Counted from the stretch's first letter, positions 26,115 through 35,138 are shown. The stretch is DNA of 64,000 nt from an uncultured bacterium (GCA_937863685.1 CALMGM010000005.1:372001-436000), one strand, 5' to 3'. The notes: generated from the letters alone by a model not told the origin. A program made the numbers and translations.

Positions 26115-27299
26115 TTACTGCGACGACAGCCAGCGGCTGGCGAAAAAGTGAAGTTGGGGATATTTCAGGGCCAGGGTCTCCAGGATCAGCCCGATGATGA
26201 TCAGGGCGATGGCGATGGCCTTGCCCCAGTCCTGGGCCTTGATGGTGCCCATCAGCACCGGCTCCTTGGACAGGTAGGCCGAGGCGGCATATATCTCCTC
26301 GCCGATCAGGGTGTAGTCGCAGGCCGCCACGAAGAACGGCAGCTGGGTGATCATGGCGGTGCCGGCGATCTGGATGGCTCCGGTGGCGTAGCCGGTCTCG
26401 GCCAGGATCAGGGACTCGGCGTAAAAGGTCCCGATCATGAAATTGGCTGCCGGCTTCTCCCGCAGCATGATGCCGTCCACCCCGGCGGTGTAGGCGAACT
26501 GCTCGTTGGTCAGATAGCGAATGTTCTCGGCCCGGTAGGCGTCGGGCCGCCCCACGTTCAGATAACTGGCCTTGACTATCTCCTGGGCCAGGGTCATCAC
26601 CAGGGGATCGGAGCAGGGCACCAGCAGTGGGGTCTCGTATTCGGCGGCCTTTTCGGCCACCCGGCCCAGGATCACCAGGCTGGCCAGGGTCTGGATGTCG
26701 GACACCGCCGACAGTCCGCCCGACGGCAGGTACAGAATGGGGCGGCCCATCTCGGTGGCCCGCCCGATGGCCTCGTCCACCGCCGACAGTCCGGTTATCC
26801 TCCGAACGAACAGCGCGGCCCCCTTCCTGGCCCGCCAGATGAAGAACAGCACCAGCCCGGCAAAGACGGCCAAAGCCATCAGCAGGCTGACCCGCTGGCT
26901 GTTAAACCATGAAGACTGGGGGTTGGCCGGGGCGCTGACCGGCGAAGCAAACATTCCGTCATCGGTAACGGCATCGATCCGATAGAAATATTTTCTTCCA
27001 TCGGCCAGCCCCTGATCCGTATACTCGCTGATCCCCGGAGCCATTTCCACGACCTTGGAGAACGGGCCTTCCGGGTTCTCGGCCCTCAATAACCGCAGCA
27101 CTGATAACTTCGAAGCCGGACCGGCCGGCAGATCCCAGGTCACCAGCAGTTCGCCTCCGGCATCATTGGGAACATCCTCCGCCTTCAGATTTGTCACATA
27201 AATATTTTGGGGAGGCGGATCATGGGCGGGAACAGCTTCCGAGAAGGACAGCCCGGCGGACAGCGCCAATAATGTCAATATCGTGATATTTGATCGCAT
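26115..27299 (-). CDS. fn3 membrane protein with large cytoplasmic domain (DUF6754-like)
   Basis: A 394-aa protein. The start at 27299 is chosen over an upstream frame start because a signal peptide (MRSNITILTLLALSAGLSFS) begins there behind GAGGGG. Residues about 30-125 are a fibronectin type III-like domain outside the cell (ELLVTWDLPAGPASKLSVLRLLRA; YFYRIDAVTDDG), then a membrane helix (LLMALAVFAGLVLFFIW), a cytoplasmic alpha/beta domain of about 200 residues (ITGLSAVDEAIGRATEMGRPILYLPSG; PLLVPCSDPLVMTLAQEIV; FMIGTFYAESLILAETGY) and a last helix. I believe this matches the uncharacterised DUF6754 family, from memory only. Probably the central membrane component of the MutL-linked module, coupling an outside fn3 domain to a cytosolic part. 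Confidence 0.8.
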   Translation of the reverse strand: MRSNITILTLLALSAGLSFSEAVPAHDPPPQNIYVTNLKAEDVPNDAGGELLVTWDLPAGPASKLSVLRLLRAENPEGPFSKVVEMAPGISEYTDQGLADGRKYFYRIDAVTDDGMFASPVSAPANPQSSWFNSQRVSLLMALAVFAGLVLFFIWRARKGAALFVRRITGLSAVDEAIGRATEMGRPILYLPSGGLSAVSDIQTLASLVILGRVAEKAAEYETPLLVPCSDPLVMTLAQEIVKASYLNVGRPDAYRAENIRYLTNEQFAYTAGVDGIMLREKPAANFMIGTFYAESLILAETGYATGAIQIAGTAMITQLPFFVAACDYTLIGEEIYAASAYLSKEPVLMGTIKAQDWGKAIAIALIIIGLILETLALKYPQLHFFASRWLSSQ

Positions 27300-27402
27300 A
27301 TTGACCCCTCTTTTTATTATGGTTGAAAAATTATGCCCGGTTAGATATATAATCTCTCCGGACATAATTTTATTGTTCTTTCTCTGTCTGTATAAAACGG
27401 CG

Positions 27403-28524
27403 TCAGTCTTCTATCAGTTCCACATTGGCCCGGGGCACCACGGCCTTGGCGCCGTCCTCGAATGCCACTTCCAGAACCCGGGCGTGGCTCTCCGACTCCA
27501 GCTGCTGCAGCTCGTGGGGCAGCGCCGAAACCTTGCCGATCTTGCCGAAATAGGGCTGGCGGATCACCCGGATGGCGCTGCCGATCTCCATGCCGCCCGC
27601 TTCCTTGACGGCCTCGCTGCCGGACTCCTGGCTTCCCAGGGGAATGATCACCTCGGGACGCATCACCCCGGCCCGGATCTGGGTGGCCCCGTTGACCGAA
27701 GCCTTTAAGCCCTCTTTGGACTTGAACAGTTTAAAGGTCTTGCCGGCCATGTTCATCCGGCCGAAGCCCTCGGTGACCACCAGGGTCAGCCCCACCTCCT
27801 CATGCCCGGTGATGGCCACCCCGATGTCATATCCCATCAATTTCTTCAGATCGGCGTCGTCGATGCCGCCCACCACCACCGCTTTGATCCCCAACTCGGC
27901 CGCCTTCTTCAGGGCGCCGTATTTGACCAGCGACCCGCCGATCACCACTTTTCCCTGGCAGTCGGGGGTCAGCATCTCAACGGTCAGTTCCTGCGAGGGG
28001 TCGGACGCCACCACCATGATCTCGCCGTTGGTCTCCCCGCCCACTCCGAAGATGCCCTGGATGAAGGTGCCGAAGGCCTCCACCGTGGCTCCCTCCGCTT
28101 CGCTGACCTCGGTCACCTGCCCGTCGATGTAGGCCTTGATCTGGACCGGCATGGGGGGCTCCCGCAGGATCACCTGGCCGGTGATGCTGGAGACGGACTC
28201 CAGGGTCCCGGCCACCGGTGCCTTGCAGCTGCTCTTGAACAGCCCGAAGAACCCCTTGCTCTCGGCGATGGCCTCGTCCTTGGCCACCGGGTCACCGATC
28301 TTTTTCAGCATGTGGGAGGGCACGTCCTCGGCCAGCAGGCCCAGCAGTCCGGAGACGTTCACCGGCTGGACGTTGCCTGGCAGTTCGGTCCTGGCCACTA
28401 TCTGGTCGGAGCCTACCTTATCGCCTTTTTTGACGATCACCTGGCCTTTCAGGGGAAGCCGGCGGTCTTTTTTGATCAGGGTCTTCTCGGTTACCTTCAG
28501 TCCAGGGGTATATGCATGTGCCAT
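27403..28524 (-). CDS. Barrel-sandwich-like protein of the MutL-linked module
   Basis: A 373-aa soluble protein. The N-terminal ~150 residues have repeated short strands typical of lipoyl/barrel-sandwich hybrids (LPLKGQVIVKKGDKVGSDQIVARTELPG; CKAPVAGTLESVSSITGQVILREPP), which also resembles the N-terminus of RnfC-type proteins. The middle is alpha/beta with Gly-rich turns (KVVIGGSLVKYGALKKAAELGIKAVVVGGI; DIGVAITGHEEVGLTLVVTEGFG). The C-terminus has a KOW/SH3-like barrel (GSAIRVIRQPYFGKIGKVSAL; ARVLEVAFEDGAKAVVPRANVELIE). No Lys in a DKA-type lipoylation motif is seen, so cofactor attachment is not claimed. It follows the MutL-like gene by 111 bases and precedes the fn3 protein. Probably a cytosolic partner of the ATPase. 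Confidence 0.78.
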   Translation of the reverse strand: MAHAYTPGLKVTEKTLIKKDRRLPLKGQVIVKKGDKVGSDQIVARTELPGNVQPVNVSGLLGLLAEDVPSHMLKKIGDPVAKDEAIAESKGFFGLFKSSCKAPVAGTLESVSSITGQVILREPPMPVQIKAYIDGQVTEVSEAEGATVEAFGTFIQGIFGVGGETNGEIMVVASDPSQELTVEMLTPDCQGKVVIGGSLVKYGALKKAAELGIKAVVVGGIDDADLKKLMGYDIGVAITGHEEVGLTLVVTEGFGRMNMAGKTFKLFKSKEGLKASVNGATQIRAGVMRPEVIIPLGSQESGSEAVKEAGGMEIGSAIRVIRQPYFGKIGKVSALPHELQQLESESHARVLEVAFEDGAKAVVPRANVELIED

Positions 28525-28556
28525 TTTTTATTCCTTATTTGATTTTATCCCTGTTG

Positions 28557-28576
28557 GGACACGGCATGCCGTGTCC
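28557..28576. repeat. Perfect 20-bp palindrome
   Basis: GGACACGGCATGCCGTGTCC is its own reverse complement over all 20 bases. It lies in the 111-base spacer between the MutL-like gene and the next gene, next to a copy of the C-rich/G-rich palindromic repeat. A repetitive extragenic palindrome or a regulator-binding site are the options. Confidence 0.8.
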
Positions 28577-28600
28577 TTACAATTATCTTTTTTACGATAG

Positions 28601-28634
28601 CCCTCTCCGCAACGGGGAGGGCAGGGTGGGGTCA
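28601..28634. repeat. C-rich/G-rich palindromic repeat, copy 1
   Basis: CCCTCTCCGCAACGGGGAGG followed by GCAGGGTGGGGTCAC, ending right at the stop codon of the MutL-like gene (28636). Other copies are at 31036, 38455, 44556, 49155, 54539 and 56146. Confidence 0.8.
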
Positions 28635-28635
28635 C

Positions 28636-30453
28636 TTATTTCGGATAGACTTCCAGGGCCTGGTTCCATTCGTTCAGCTTGCGGACCCGTTCCTTCTTGT
28701 CATCGGGGATCACCAGCGGACGGCCCCGGCCGTCGATGATCAGTCCCACGGTCCCGCCCTCCAGGGCCACCTCCATCTCCTTGCCTTTGCCGGCGCCGAT
28801 GTCGAATCCCTTGGCCGGGACCACCACCGCCTTCAGCTTCTCGGCCAGCGGGATCAGCTTCATCTGGCCGGCCTTGATGTTCTCCTCGACCACTGAACCG
28901 TCCTCCTTGGTGTATTTGACGGTAACGCAGGGCTGTCCCTCCTTGCCCTGGCCGGTGGGACAGATACAGGAGCCCAGCCGCACCAGGCAGTCCTTCAGAA
29001 AGACCTCGTTGGCCGCCTTGGCATGGACTGTGGACAGAACTCCCAGGTGCGGGGCCATAAAGATGGAATCCACCGCCATGGTGGTGATGCCCTCGGGCTG
29101 GAAGGCGTCGATCATCATCAGGGCCGACTGCACCCGGCGCGGGGCATGGGACAGCACCCCGCCGGAACCGATCAGGATCTTCAGGTCCATCATGTTTATC
29201 AGGGTCTCGCCGGAGCCGGTCTGTTCGAAGGCGTCGGAGATGGTCCGCTCCTGCTGGACCCCTTTCAGGCCGACGGCCATGCTCTTGTGCTGGACGAAGG
29301 CCAGCCGCAGGGCCTCGCGGGAGATGGCTTGCTCTATCTGCAGCTCCTCCTGGGTCTGGGGGATGGTGGTGGGCCGGATCATCTTGTTGCGGATCCGGTT
29401 CCGGACCTCGGCCTCGTCCATCTCGAACGGCACCCAGCGCATGATATTGGCTATGCCGGCCTCGGCCAGCACGTTTGAGATGGAATAGCTCATGCCCAGG
29501 TTCGCCGAAACGGTGCGGTTGAAGACGTCGTTGCCGGTTCCCTTGTCGAAGAACACCGAAAAGACGTCGGTGGTGGCCCCGCCGATGTCCACCCCCACGG
29601 CGGCGATATGCTCGGCCTTGGCCAGGGATTGGATCATCAGCCCCACCGCGCCGGGGGTGGGCATGATCGGCACCTCGTGGGCCATGGCCATCAGTTTTTT
29701 ATATCCCGGGGCATGGGCCATCACATGCTCCATGAAGACGTCGTGAATGGCGTCGCGGGCCGGGGTCAGGTTCTCGCGCTCCAGCACCGGGCGCAGGTTG
29801 TCCTTGATCAGCAGGGCGGTCTTGTCCTCCAGGGTCTTGGTGATGATCTCGCGGGCGTCTTTGTTCCCGGCGTAGATCACCGGCAGGCGGTAGCTGGTCC
29901 CGAAGCGGGGCTTGGGGTCGGCCGCGGCGATCAGCTCGGCCATCTCGGCCACGTGGGTGACGGTCCCGCCGTCGATGCCGCCGGACAGCAGGATCATGTC
30001 CGGCCTCAGGTGGCGGATGCGCTCTATCCGCTGGTGCGGCAGACGGCCGTCATTGGAGGCCAGCACGTCCATCACGATGGCCCCGGCGCCCAGGGCGGCC
30101 CGGGCGGCCGATTCGCCGGTCATGCTCTTGACCACTCCGGCCACCATCATCTGCAGGCCTCCGCCGGCCGAGCTGGTGGACATGTAGATGTCCACGCCGT
30201 TCATGCCCTCGGCCGGGGTGATGATGTCGTCGCCGTTCAGTATTTTGCGGCCCGACAGTTCCTCCACCTCGCGCACCGAGTTCAGCACCCCCTTGGTGAC
30301 ATCCTCGAATGGCTTCTCCACCGTGGTGGGGGCCTCGCCCCGGGTGGTCTGTCGGTATTCGCCGTTCTGGTATTCGATCAGGATCGCCTTGGTGGTGGTG
30401 CTGCCGCAATCGGTGACCAGGATCACTTTCAATTTGTTGGGATCAACTGCCAT
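28636..30453 (-). CDS. MutL-type (glutamate mutase activator-like) ASKHA ATPase
   Basis: A 605-aa cytosolic protein of the MutL/GlmL family. Two ASKHA phosphate loops are clear: VTDCGSTTTKAILIEY (about 14-29) and VGVDIGGATTDVFSVFF (about 285-300), plus MSTSSAGGGLQMMVAG (about 90-105), LLSGGIDGGTVTHVAEM and GSGGVLSHA near 450. Family knowledge: MutL is the ATP-dependent chaperone that protects or reactivates the B12-dependent glutamate mutase MutES. Neither mutase subunit nor any B12 enzyme is in the window; instead six uncharacterised genes, four of them membrane proteins, share the strand with tight spacing. This suggests the ATPase is used on another client, perhaps the adjacent membrane complex. 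An AGGAG ribosome site precedes the ATG. Confidence 0.88.
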   Translation of the reverse strand: MAVDPNKLKVILVTDCGSTTTKAILIEYQNGEYRQTTRGEAPTTVEKPFEDVTKGVLNSVREVEELSGRKILNGDDIITPAEGMNGVDIYMSTSSAGGGLQMMVAGVVKSMTGESAARAALGAGAIVMDVLASNDGRLPHQRIERIRHLRPDMILLSGGIDGGTVTHVAEMAELIAAADPKPRFGTSYRLPVIYAGNKDAREIITKTLEDKTALLIKDNLRPVLERENLTPARDAIHDVFMEHVMAHAPGYKKLMAMAHEVPIMPTPGAVGLMIQSLAKAEHIAAVGVDIGGATTDVFSVFFDKGTGNDVFNRTVSANLGMSYSISNVLAEAGIANIMRWVPFEMDEAEVRNRIRNKMIRPTTIPQTQEELQIEQAISREALRLAFVQHKSMAVGLKGVQQERTISDAFEQTGSGETLINMMDLKILIGSGGVLSHAPRRVQSALMMIDAFQPEGITTMAVDSIFMAPHLGVLSTVHAKAANEVFLKDCLVRLGSCICPTGQGKEGQPCVTVKYTKEDGSVVEENIKAGQMKLIPLAEKLKAVVVPAKGFDIGAGKGKEMEVALEGGTVGLIIDGRGRPLVIPDDKKERVRKLNEWNQALEVYPK

Positions 30454-30496
30454 CGTCGTCTCCTAATGGGTTATATGAATTAAATTTTATTTTTCT

Positions 30497-30536
30497 TTGC
30501 CATAAAGACACTAAGACACCAAGAAAATCTTTTTTA
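30497..30536. repeat. CACAAAGACAC-type dispersed repeat, copy 1
   Basis: A purine/CA-rich low-complexity tract (CATAAAGACACTAAGACACC) in the spacer upstream of the MutL-like gene. Related tracts are at 54708-54746 (inverted) and 56088-56122. A spacer repeat of unknown origin. Confidence 0.55.
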
Positions 30537-30572
30537 ATACTATCATCTGTACCCTAGTACCCTAAACCTTGT

Positions 30573-30971
30573 TTATTTAAATCCGAACCATCCTTTTACC
30601 GTCTCCCACCAGGTCTTCTTGCCTTCCAAACTTCTTATCCTCTTAGCTTCAACTCTCTCCGCCTTCTCCCGGGCCTGCCACTCGGCCTCCTGACGCTCGA
30701 TCTCCTGCAGCAGCAGTTCCACGTTCTCCCGGTCCTCCATCAGCACCGCGAATTCGTCGTATTCCTTGCGGTTTAAAAAAGCCTGAACGATGGGCTGGAA
30801 GAATATCAGGGCCTGGCTGCCGATGAAGGTAAGCGGCTTGACCGATTCCAGGAACATGATGGCCGGGACGGTCAGCTTGCGCTTGACCACCTGGTTGGCT
30901 ATCTTGGCCAGCAATTCCTTGCCACGTTCCGGACTGACCTCGCCCAAGTCGGAGATGTTAGATATTGGCAT
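30573..30971 (-). CDS. Small conserved protein heading the MutL-linked module
   Basis: A 132-aa protein: N-terminal helical region (DLGEVSPERGKELLAKIANQVVKRKL), a hydrophobic central segment (TVPAIMFLESVKPLTFIGSQALIFFQPIVQAFL) that may touch or enter the membrane, and a highly charged coiled-coil-like tail (LLLQEIERQEAEWQAREKAERVEAKRIRSL) ending in an aromatic cluster (WWETVKGWFGF). It lies 119 bases upstream of the MutL-like gene on the same strand and looks like the first gene of the module. The family is not recognised. The amphipathic build suggests a peripheral membrane adaptor; that is inference. Confidence 0.75.
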   Translation of the reverse strand: MPISNISDLGEVSPERGKELLAKIANQVVKRKLTVPAIMFLESVKPLTFIGSQALIFFQPIVQAFLNRKEYDEFAVLMEDRENVELLLQEIERQEAEWQAREKAERVEAKRIRSLEGKKTWWETVKGWFGFK

Positions 30972-31035
30972 GATAAAAGATTTTAAATGATGTAAAATTT
31001 ATAGATGTTCTAAAGGTTGGAGATGCGTTATTTTT

Positions 31036-31063
31036 CCCTCTAACAAGAGGGGTCGGGGGTACA
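31036..31063. repeat. C-rich/G-rich palindromic repeat, copy 2
   Basis: CCCTCTAACAAGAGGGGTCG then GGGGTACA, running up to the stop codon (31064-31066) of the FG-GAP protein gene. A shortened member of the family that starts at 28601. Confidence 0.7.
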
Positions 31064-32515
31064 TCACCTTACTATTATTATCTTCCCGTTGGTCGCCTGC
31101 CCCTGGGATTCAAGTCTGACCAGATACACTCCGCTGGCCACTTTGCGATTGCCGGCATCCCGCCCGTCCCAATGTAAACTGTAAACTCCTGAACCTTTGA
31201 ACTCGTTTGCCAGCATCCGCACTTCCTGCCCCAGCAGATTATATATTTTTATGGTTGCATGGCCGCCTTGCGGCAGCTGGTAGCTTATCTTATTGCCCGC
31301 CACTCTCAACGTTAAACTGGCAACTTTAAATCCTGTCGGTTCCAAATGTGAGTCAGAAACCCCGGTGGTGCTGGTGTTGTAGAGAATCACAAGACCATTG
31401 GAACCATCAGCCAAAGCAATGTCCGGCTTATCATCGCCGTTGATGTCGCCTACCGCTAAACCCTGAGGTTTGTAGTATGAGGGATCCGGAGTGGTGGTTG
31501 TATCATATGGCATCAACAATCCCAAATCATCCTGTTGATAAAGGCTTAACGCTTCCCAGCCATTATTTCCGACAGCAATGTCATTACGGCCATCCTGGTC
31601 AAAATCTGCCATCTCTACCGGTATCGGGCATTGATAGCAGCTATATAAACAGGGTGGCGTCTGTAATAAACCAAGCGTATCTTGCAGCCAAACCGCTATT
31701 TGGGCATCGGGCATATTCCCGTAAATAGTGGCCACCACATCCTTTTTTCCGTCGTTATTTACATCACCTACCGCCAAACCACTGGTACTGGTATCGCCCA
31801 GATCATAAAAAACTGGCAATTGGAGGCTCCCTGAGGTGTCCTGAAGAAAAATCGAAATATTTTCATTGTATCCTTGTCCTCGCATGAAAACAATATCATC
31901 CAGCCCGTCACCATTTACATCCCCGGCACTTATTTCGTCGTAGCCCCCGGCATTGATTGCATAGCTCTGGCTTTGGCTGAAATCACCGTACGGTTGTTGA
32001 CAGAAGACGCGAATATAATCTGAATTCCAGTGGCAGACTACGATATCAGTCAGCCCATCGTGGTTAAAGTCGCCTGTTTTCACTCCATCAACATCGCTGC
32101 CTGAATAGTAGTTGCCAACATTCTGTAAAAGACCCGTTGAATCCTGCATAAAAATGGCGATCGAATCGGCGGTGCCGACGACGACATCGCACATAGCATC
32201 GCCGTTTAAATCCGCAATGTCGATTGAGGAGATGTTGCAGCCATCATATCTCACCGGAGCATTCAATCCGCCGCCAGCCGTTTGTGTGAACACGAATAAA
32301 TTATAGACGTTCATGGTATCGAAATGGGACGAGGCTCCGATTACCACATCATTACGTCCGTCATTGTTGACATCTCCGATTGCTACAACTTCGGGCGGTC
32401 CATCTATAGGTATGGCCACATACGGGGCAAAGGAGATCACGCCGGCGTTGGTAGGCAACGACAAAAAAGCGCAAAATAGTATCGTGCTCAAGATATAGAT
32501 TTTTTTCATGGCCAC
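31064..32515 (-). CDS. Secreted FG-GAP/VCBS repeat protein with sorting domain
   Basis: A 483-aa protein: signal peptide (1-24), about seven FG-GAP/VCBS-like repeats each with a calcium-type loop (VAIGDVNNDGRNDVVIG, IADLNGDAMCDVVVG, SAGDVNGDGLDDIVF, VGDVNNDGKKDVVA, MADFDQDGRNDIAVG, VGDINGDDKPDIALA), then a C-terminal type IX sorting domain (about 400-483; [39 protein letters not shown]). The repeats fold into a calcium-binding propeller in known families. It shares its sorting domain and its leader dyads with the next two genes downstream. Likely exported and surface-bound; partner unknown. GGAGGTG precedes the ATG. Confidence 0.88.
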   Translation of the reverse strand: MAMKKIYILSTILFCAFLSLPTNAGVISFAPYVAIPIDGPPEVVAIGDVNNDGRNDVVIGASSHFDTMNVYNLFVFTQTAGGGLNAPVRYDGCNISSIDIADLNGDAMCDVVVGTADSIAIFMQDSTGLLQNVGNYYSGSDVDGVKTGDFNHDGLTDIVVCHWNSDYIRVFCQQPYGDFSQSQSYAINAGGYDEISAGDVNGDGLDDIVFMRGQGYNENISIFLQDTSGSLQLPVFYDLGDTSTSGLAVGDVNNDGKKDVVATIYGNMPDAQIAVWLQDTLGLLQTPPCLYSCYQCPIPVEMADFDQDGRNDIAVGNNGWEALSLYQQDDLGLLMPYDTTTTPDPSYYKPQGLAVGDINGDDKPDIALADGSNGLVILYNTSTTGVSDSHLEPTGFKVASLTLRVAGNKISYQLPQGGHATIKIYNLLGQEVRMLANEFKGSGVYSLHWDGRDAGNRKVASGVYLVRLESQGQATNGKIIIVR

Positions 32516-32530
32516 ACCTCCGTTATTTGC

Positions 32531-32550
32531 CGTTCGAACTGTTTCAAACC
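32531..32550. promoter_or_regulatory. Tandem dyads in the leader of the FG-GAP gene
   Basis: Two adjacent 10-base dyads, CGTTCGAACT and GTTTCAAACC, about 9 bases upstream of the ribosome site. Similar dyads precede the next two sorted-protein genes (33833-33852 and 35139-35158). They may be an operator, an RNA hairpin, or a remnant of duplication. Confidence 0.4.
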
Positions 32551-32561
32551 GCTAAAATATC

Positions 32562-33809
32562 TTACTGTACCACCAACATTTTAGCCGTGGTCGATTGTGT
32601 GCCGACCTCCAACCGTACCAGATACACTCCGCTGGCCACTCTGCGAGAGCCTGCATCCCGGCCATTCCACTGTAAATTATAAACTCCGGAACTTTTAAAC
32701 TCATTTGTCAGTGTCCGCACTTCCTGCCCCAGCAGATTAAATACCTTTATGGATGCCTGACCGCTCTGCGGGAGAGAATACTCAACAGTATTTCCGTATA
32801 CCCGTAATTTTAAATTCTGAATTTTTAAATTTGCATTTTGCAGTGGGTCGCCAGCTATCCCCGCCGGGCCATAGCCTTCATAGATCCTCAAACCATAATC
32901 ATTATCCGCCATATAAACATAACTGCCGGAAACGGCCAGGCCATAGGAATAACCCGGGGTATCATAGTAGCCTATTTCGGTAGGGCTGGACGGATCGCTG
33001 ATATTTAATATCCGCAGGCCTTCGCTGGCATCGGCTACAAAAGCTTTGGTGCCGGCCACCGCCACGGCCCGAGCGCCTCCCGGTGTGTCATAAAAGCCTG
33101 TTTCGGTGGGGTTGGCCGGATCGCTGACATCTACTATCCGCAGGCCGGAGTTCCAATCTGCCACATAGGCGTAGTTGCCGGATACAACCACATTTTGAGC
33201 AGAACCCGGCGTATCATAGAAGCCCGTTTCGGAAGGCGAGGCTGGCGCGCTGATGTTGACTATCCGCAGACCGGAGTCGCCATCCGCCACATAGGCATAG
33301 CTGCCGGATACTGCCACGCCTTGAGCAGATCCCGGCGTATCATAGTAGCCGGCTTCGAAAGGTACACCCGGATTGTTGATGTTTATTATCCGAAGGCCGG
33401 AATCACCATCTGCCACACAGGCATAATTTCCGGTTAAAACCACGCTCCAAGCTTCTCCCGGAGTGTCGTAAAAGCCCGTTTCCGTGGGGCTGGACGGGGT
33501 GCTGATGTTTATTATCCGTAACCCGGAAGATAGATCTGCCACATAGGCATAGACTCCCGATACCGCAACGCCCCAAGCTTGTCCCGGTGTGATGCAAAAG
33601 CCTGCTTCGGCGGGGTTGGCCGGATTACTGGTGTTGATGATCCTTAGGCCAAAAATAGTATTGGCCACATACGCATAACTATCGGAAACCGCCACACTAA
33701 CGGCACTTCCCATCACATAGCAACCGATCGTCCGCACATTTGAACTGTCTTGGCCAAAGGACTGCGCTGCAAAACATAGTGCAACCGCAAGAAGAATTTT
33801 TACCTTCAT
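32562..33809 (-). CDS. Secreted LVIVD-repeat propeller with sorting domain
   Basis: A 415-aa protein: signal peptide (1-19), six LVIVD-type repeats of about 43 residues (pattern [16 protein letters not shown] then P-E-GFYDTPG), then a linker and a C-terminal type IX sorting domain ([37 protein letters not shown]). Family knowledge: LVIVD repeats form beta-propellers in bacterial and archaeal surface proteins, and no enzyme is known. The linker [16 protein letters not shown] is encoded by an AT-rich segment that is nearly identical in the next paralogue. GGAGGTG precedes the ATG. Exported surface protein; ligand unknown. Confidence 0.88.
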   Translation of the reverse strand: MKVKILLAVALCFAAQSFGQDSSNVRTIGCYVMGSAVSVAVSDSYAYVANTIFGLRIINTSNPANPAEAGFCITPGQAWGVAVSGVYAYVADLSSGLRIINISTPSSPTETGFYDTPGEAWSVVLTGNYACVADGDSGLRIININNPGVPFEAGYYDTPGSAQGVAVSGSYAYVADGDSGLRIVNISAPASPSETGFYDTPGSAQNVVVSGNYAYVADWNSGLRIVDVSDPANPTETGFYDTPGGARAVAVAGTKAFVADASEGLRILNISDPSSPTEIGYYDTPGYSYGLAVSGSYVYMADNDYGLRIYEGYGPAGIAGDPLQNANLKIQNLKLRVYGNTVEYSLPQSGQASIKVFNLLGQEVRTLTNEFKSSGVYNLQWNGRDAGSRRVASGVYLVRLEVGTQSTTAKMLVVQ

Positions 33810-33832
33810 GGTAGCACCTCCGTTTATTAATT

Positions 33833-33852
33833 GTTTGAAAACTATTTCAAAC
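33833..33852. promoter_or_regulatory. Inverted repeat in the leader of the LVIVD gene
   Basis: Perfect 8-bp arms GTTTGAAA / TTTCAAAC with a 4-base loop, followed by GTTCAAAT, upstream of the ribosome site of 32562-33809. It resembles the dyads at 32531 and 35139. Confidence 0.4.
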
Positions 33853-33863
33853 GTTCAAATATT

Positions 33864-35117
33864 TTACCTGACTATTACCATACTCCCGGTGGCCGTCTGT
33901 CCCTGAGATTCAAGCCTGACCAGATACACCCCGCTGACCACCTTGCGGTTGCCGGCATCCCGGCCGTTCCACGGCAAACTGTAAACCCCTGCACTTTTGA
34001 ACTCGTTTGCCAGCGTCCTTACCTCCTGCCCCAGCAGATTATAAACTTTTATAGAAGCAATCCCGCTCTGCGGAAGAGAATACTCAACAGTATTTCCGTA
34101 AACCCGTAATTTTAAATTCTGAATTTTTAAATTTGCATTTTGCATTGGGTCGCCAGTCACTCCCGCCGGTCCGTAGCCCTGTAGGATCCTGAGCCCATAG
34201 CTGGCATCGGCCACATATATCAGGCTTTCGCGCACCGCCACGCCATTTGACCAGCCGGGCGTATTGTAGTATCCCACCGTGTCGGGAGCGGCCGGATTGC
34301 TGATGTTGATGACCCGCAAACCCGCGGTCCGCGCAGCCACAAAGGCGAACTTGCCATCCACCGCCACATCCTCCGCCTCCGCCGAAGTGGCCGAGAATCC
34401 GGCCTCTGCCGGGCCGGCCAGATTGCTGATGTCGATTATCTGCAGGCCCATCAGGTCCGACAGGTAGGCATGACTGCCGTCTATTTTTATGCCGGTGGCA
34501 TAGACCGGAGTGGCGCATTCGCCAACCTGGGTTATGTTGGCCGTATCGCTGATATCCATGATGCGCAGGCGCGAAGACGTTCCGGCATTGGCCAGATATG
34601 CATAATCGCCGGATACCGCCAGGTCCTCGAGATAGCCGGGCGTGACAAAGGATCCGGCCTGGGTCGGTCCGGCCGGATCGCTGATATTGATTATCGCCAG
34701 CCCGGAATCATAATCCGCAATATACGCATAATCCCCCGATACCACCACTGCCCGGGCGTCGCCCGGCGTGTTAAAGGAACCTGCCGAATCGGGATTGGTC
34801 GGGTCGCTGATGTTGATTATCATCAGGCCGGCAGCCCCGTCCGCCACATAAGCATAGCTATCCGAAACCGCCACGCCCCGAGCGGTCCCCGGCGTATCAA
34901 AAAAGCCCACTTCGGCAGGGTTGTTTGGATCGCTAATATTTATCACCCGCAGTCCGGAATCGCCGTCTGCCACATAGGCATAATTATCCGCTACGACTAC
35001 GTAATAGGCATTGCCAGGAGTGTTATAAACGCCCACCGTCCGCATGTTGGAACTGTCCTGGGCCAAAGCCAGACCGCCCAAAAACATCGCAGCAGTAAGA
35101 AGAATTTTTACCTTCAT
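33864..35117 (-). CDS. Secreted LVIVD-repeat propeller with sorting domain, paralogue
   Basis: A 417-aa paralogue of 32562-33809: signal peptide (1-19), LVIVD repeats ([50 protein letters not shown]), the same AT-encoded linker, and a C-terminal sorting domain ([38 protein letters not shown]). GGAGGTA stands before the ATG and two dyads stand upstream. The three genes 31064-35117 share one sorting-domain type and probably arose by duplication followed by swapping of the propeller body. Surface protein; ligand unknown. Confidence 0.88.
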   Translation of the reverse strand: MKVKILLTAAMFLGGLALAQDSSNMRTVGVYNTPGNAYYVVVADNYAYVADGDSGLRVINISDPNNPAEVGFFDTPGTARGVAVSDSYAYVADGAAGLMIINISDPTNPDSAGSFNTPGDARAVVVSGDYAYIADYDSGLAIINISDPAGPTQAGSFVTPGYLEDLAVSGDYAYLANAGTSSRLRIMDISDTANITQVGECATPVYATGIKIDGSHAYLSDLMGLQIIDISNLAGPAEAGFSATSAEAEDVAVDGKFAFVAARTAGLRVINISNPAAPDTVGYYNTPGWSNGVAVRESLIYVADASYGLRILQGYGPAGVTGDPMQNANLKIQNLKLRVYGNTVEYSLPQSGIASIKVYNLLGQEVRTLANEFKSAGVYSLPWNGRDAGNRKVVSGVYLVRLESQGQTATGSMVIVR

Positions 35118-35138
35118 GGCAGTACCTCCACTATTTAC

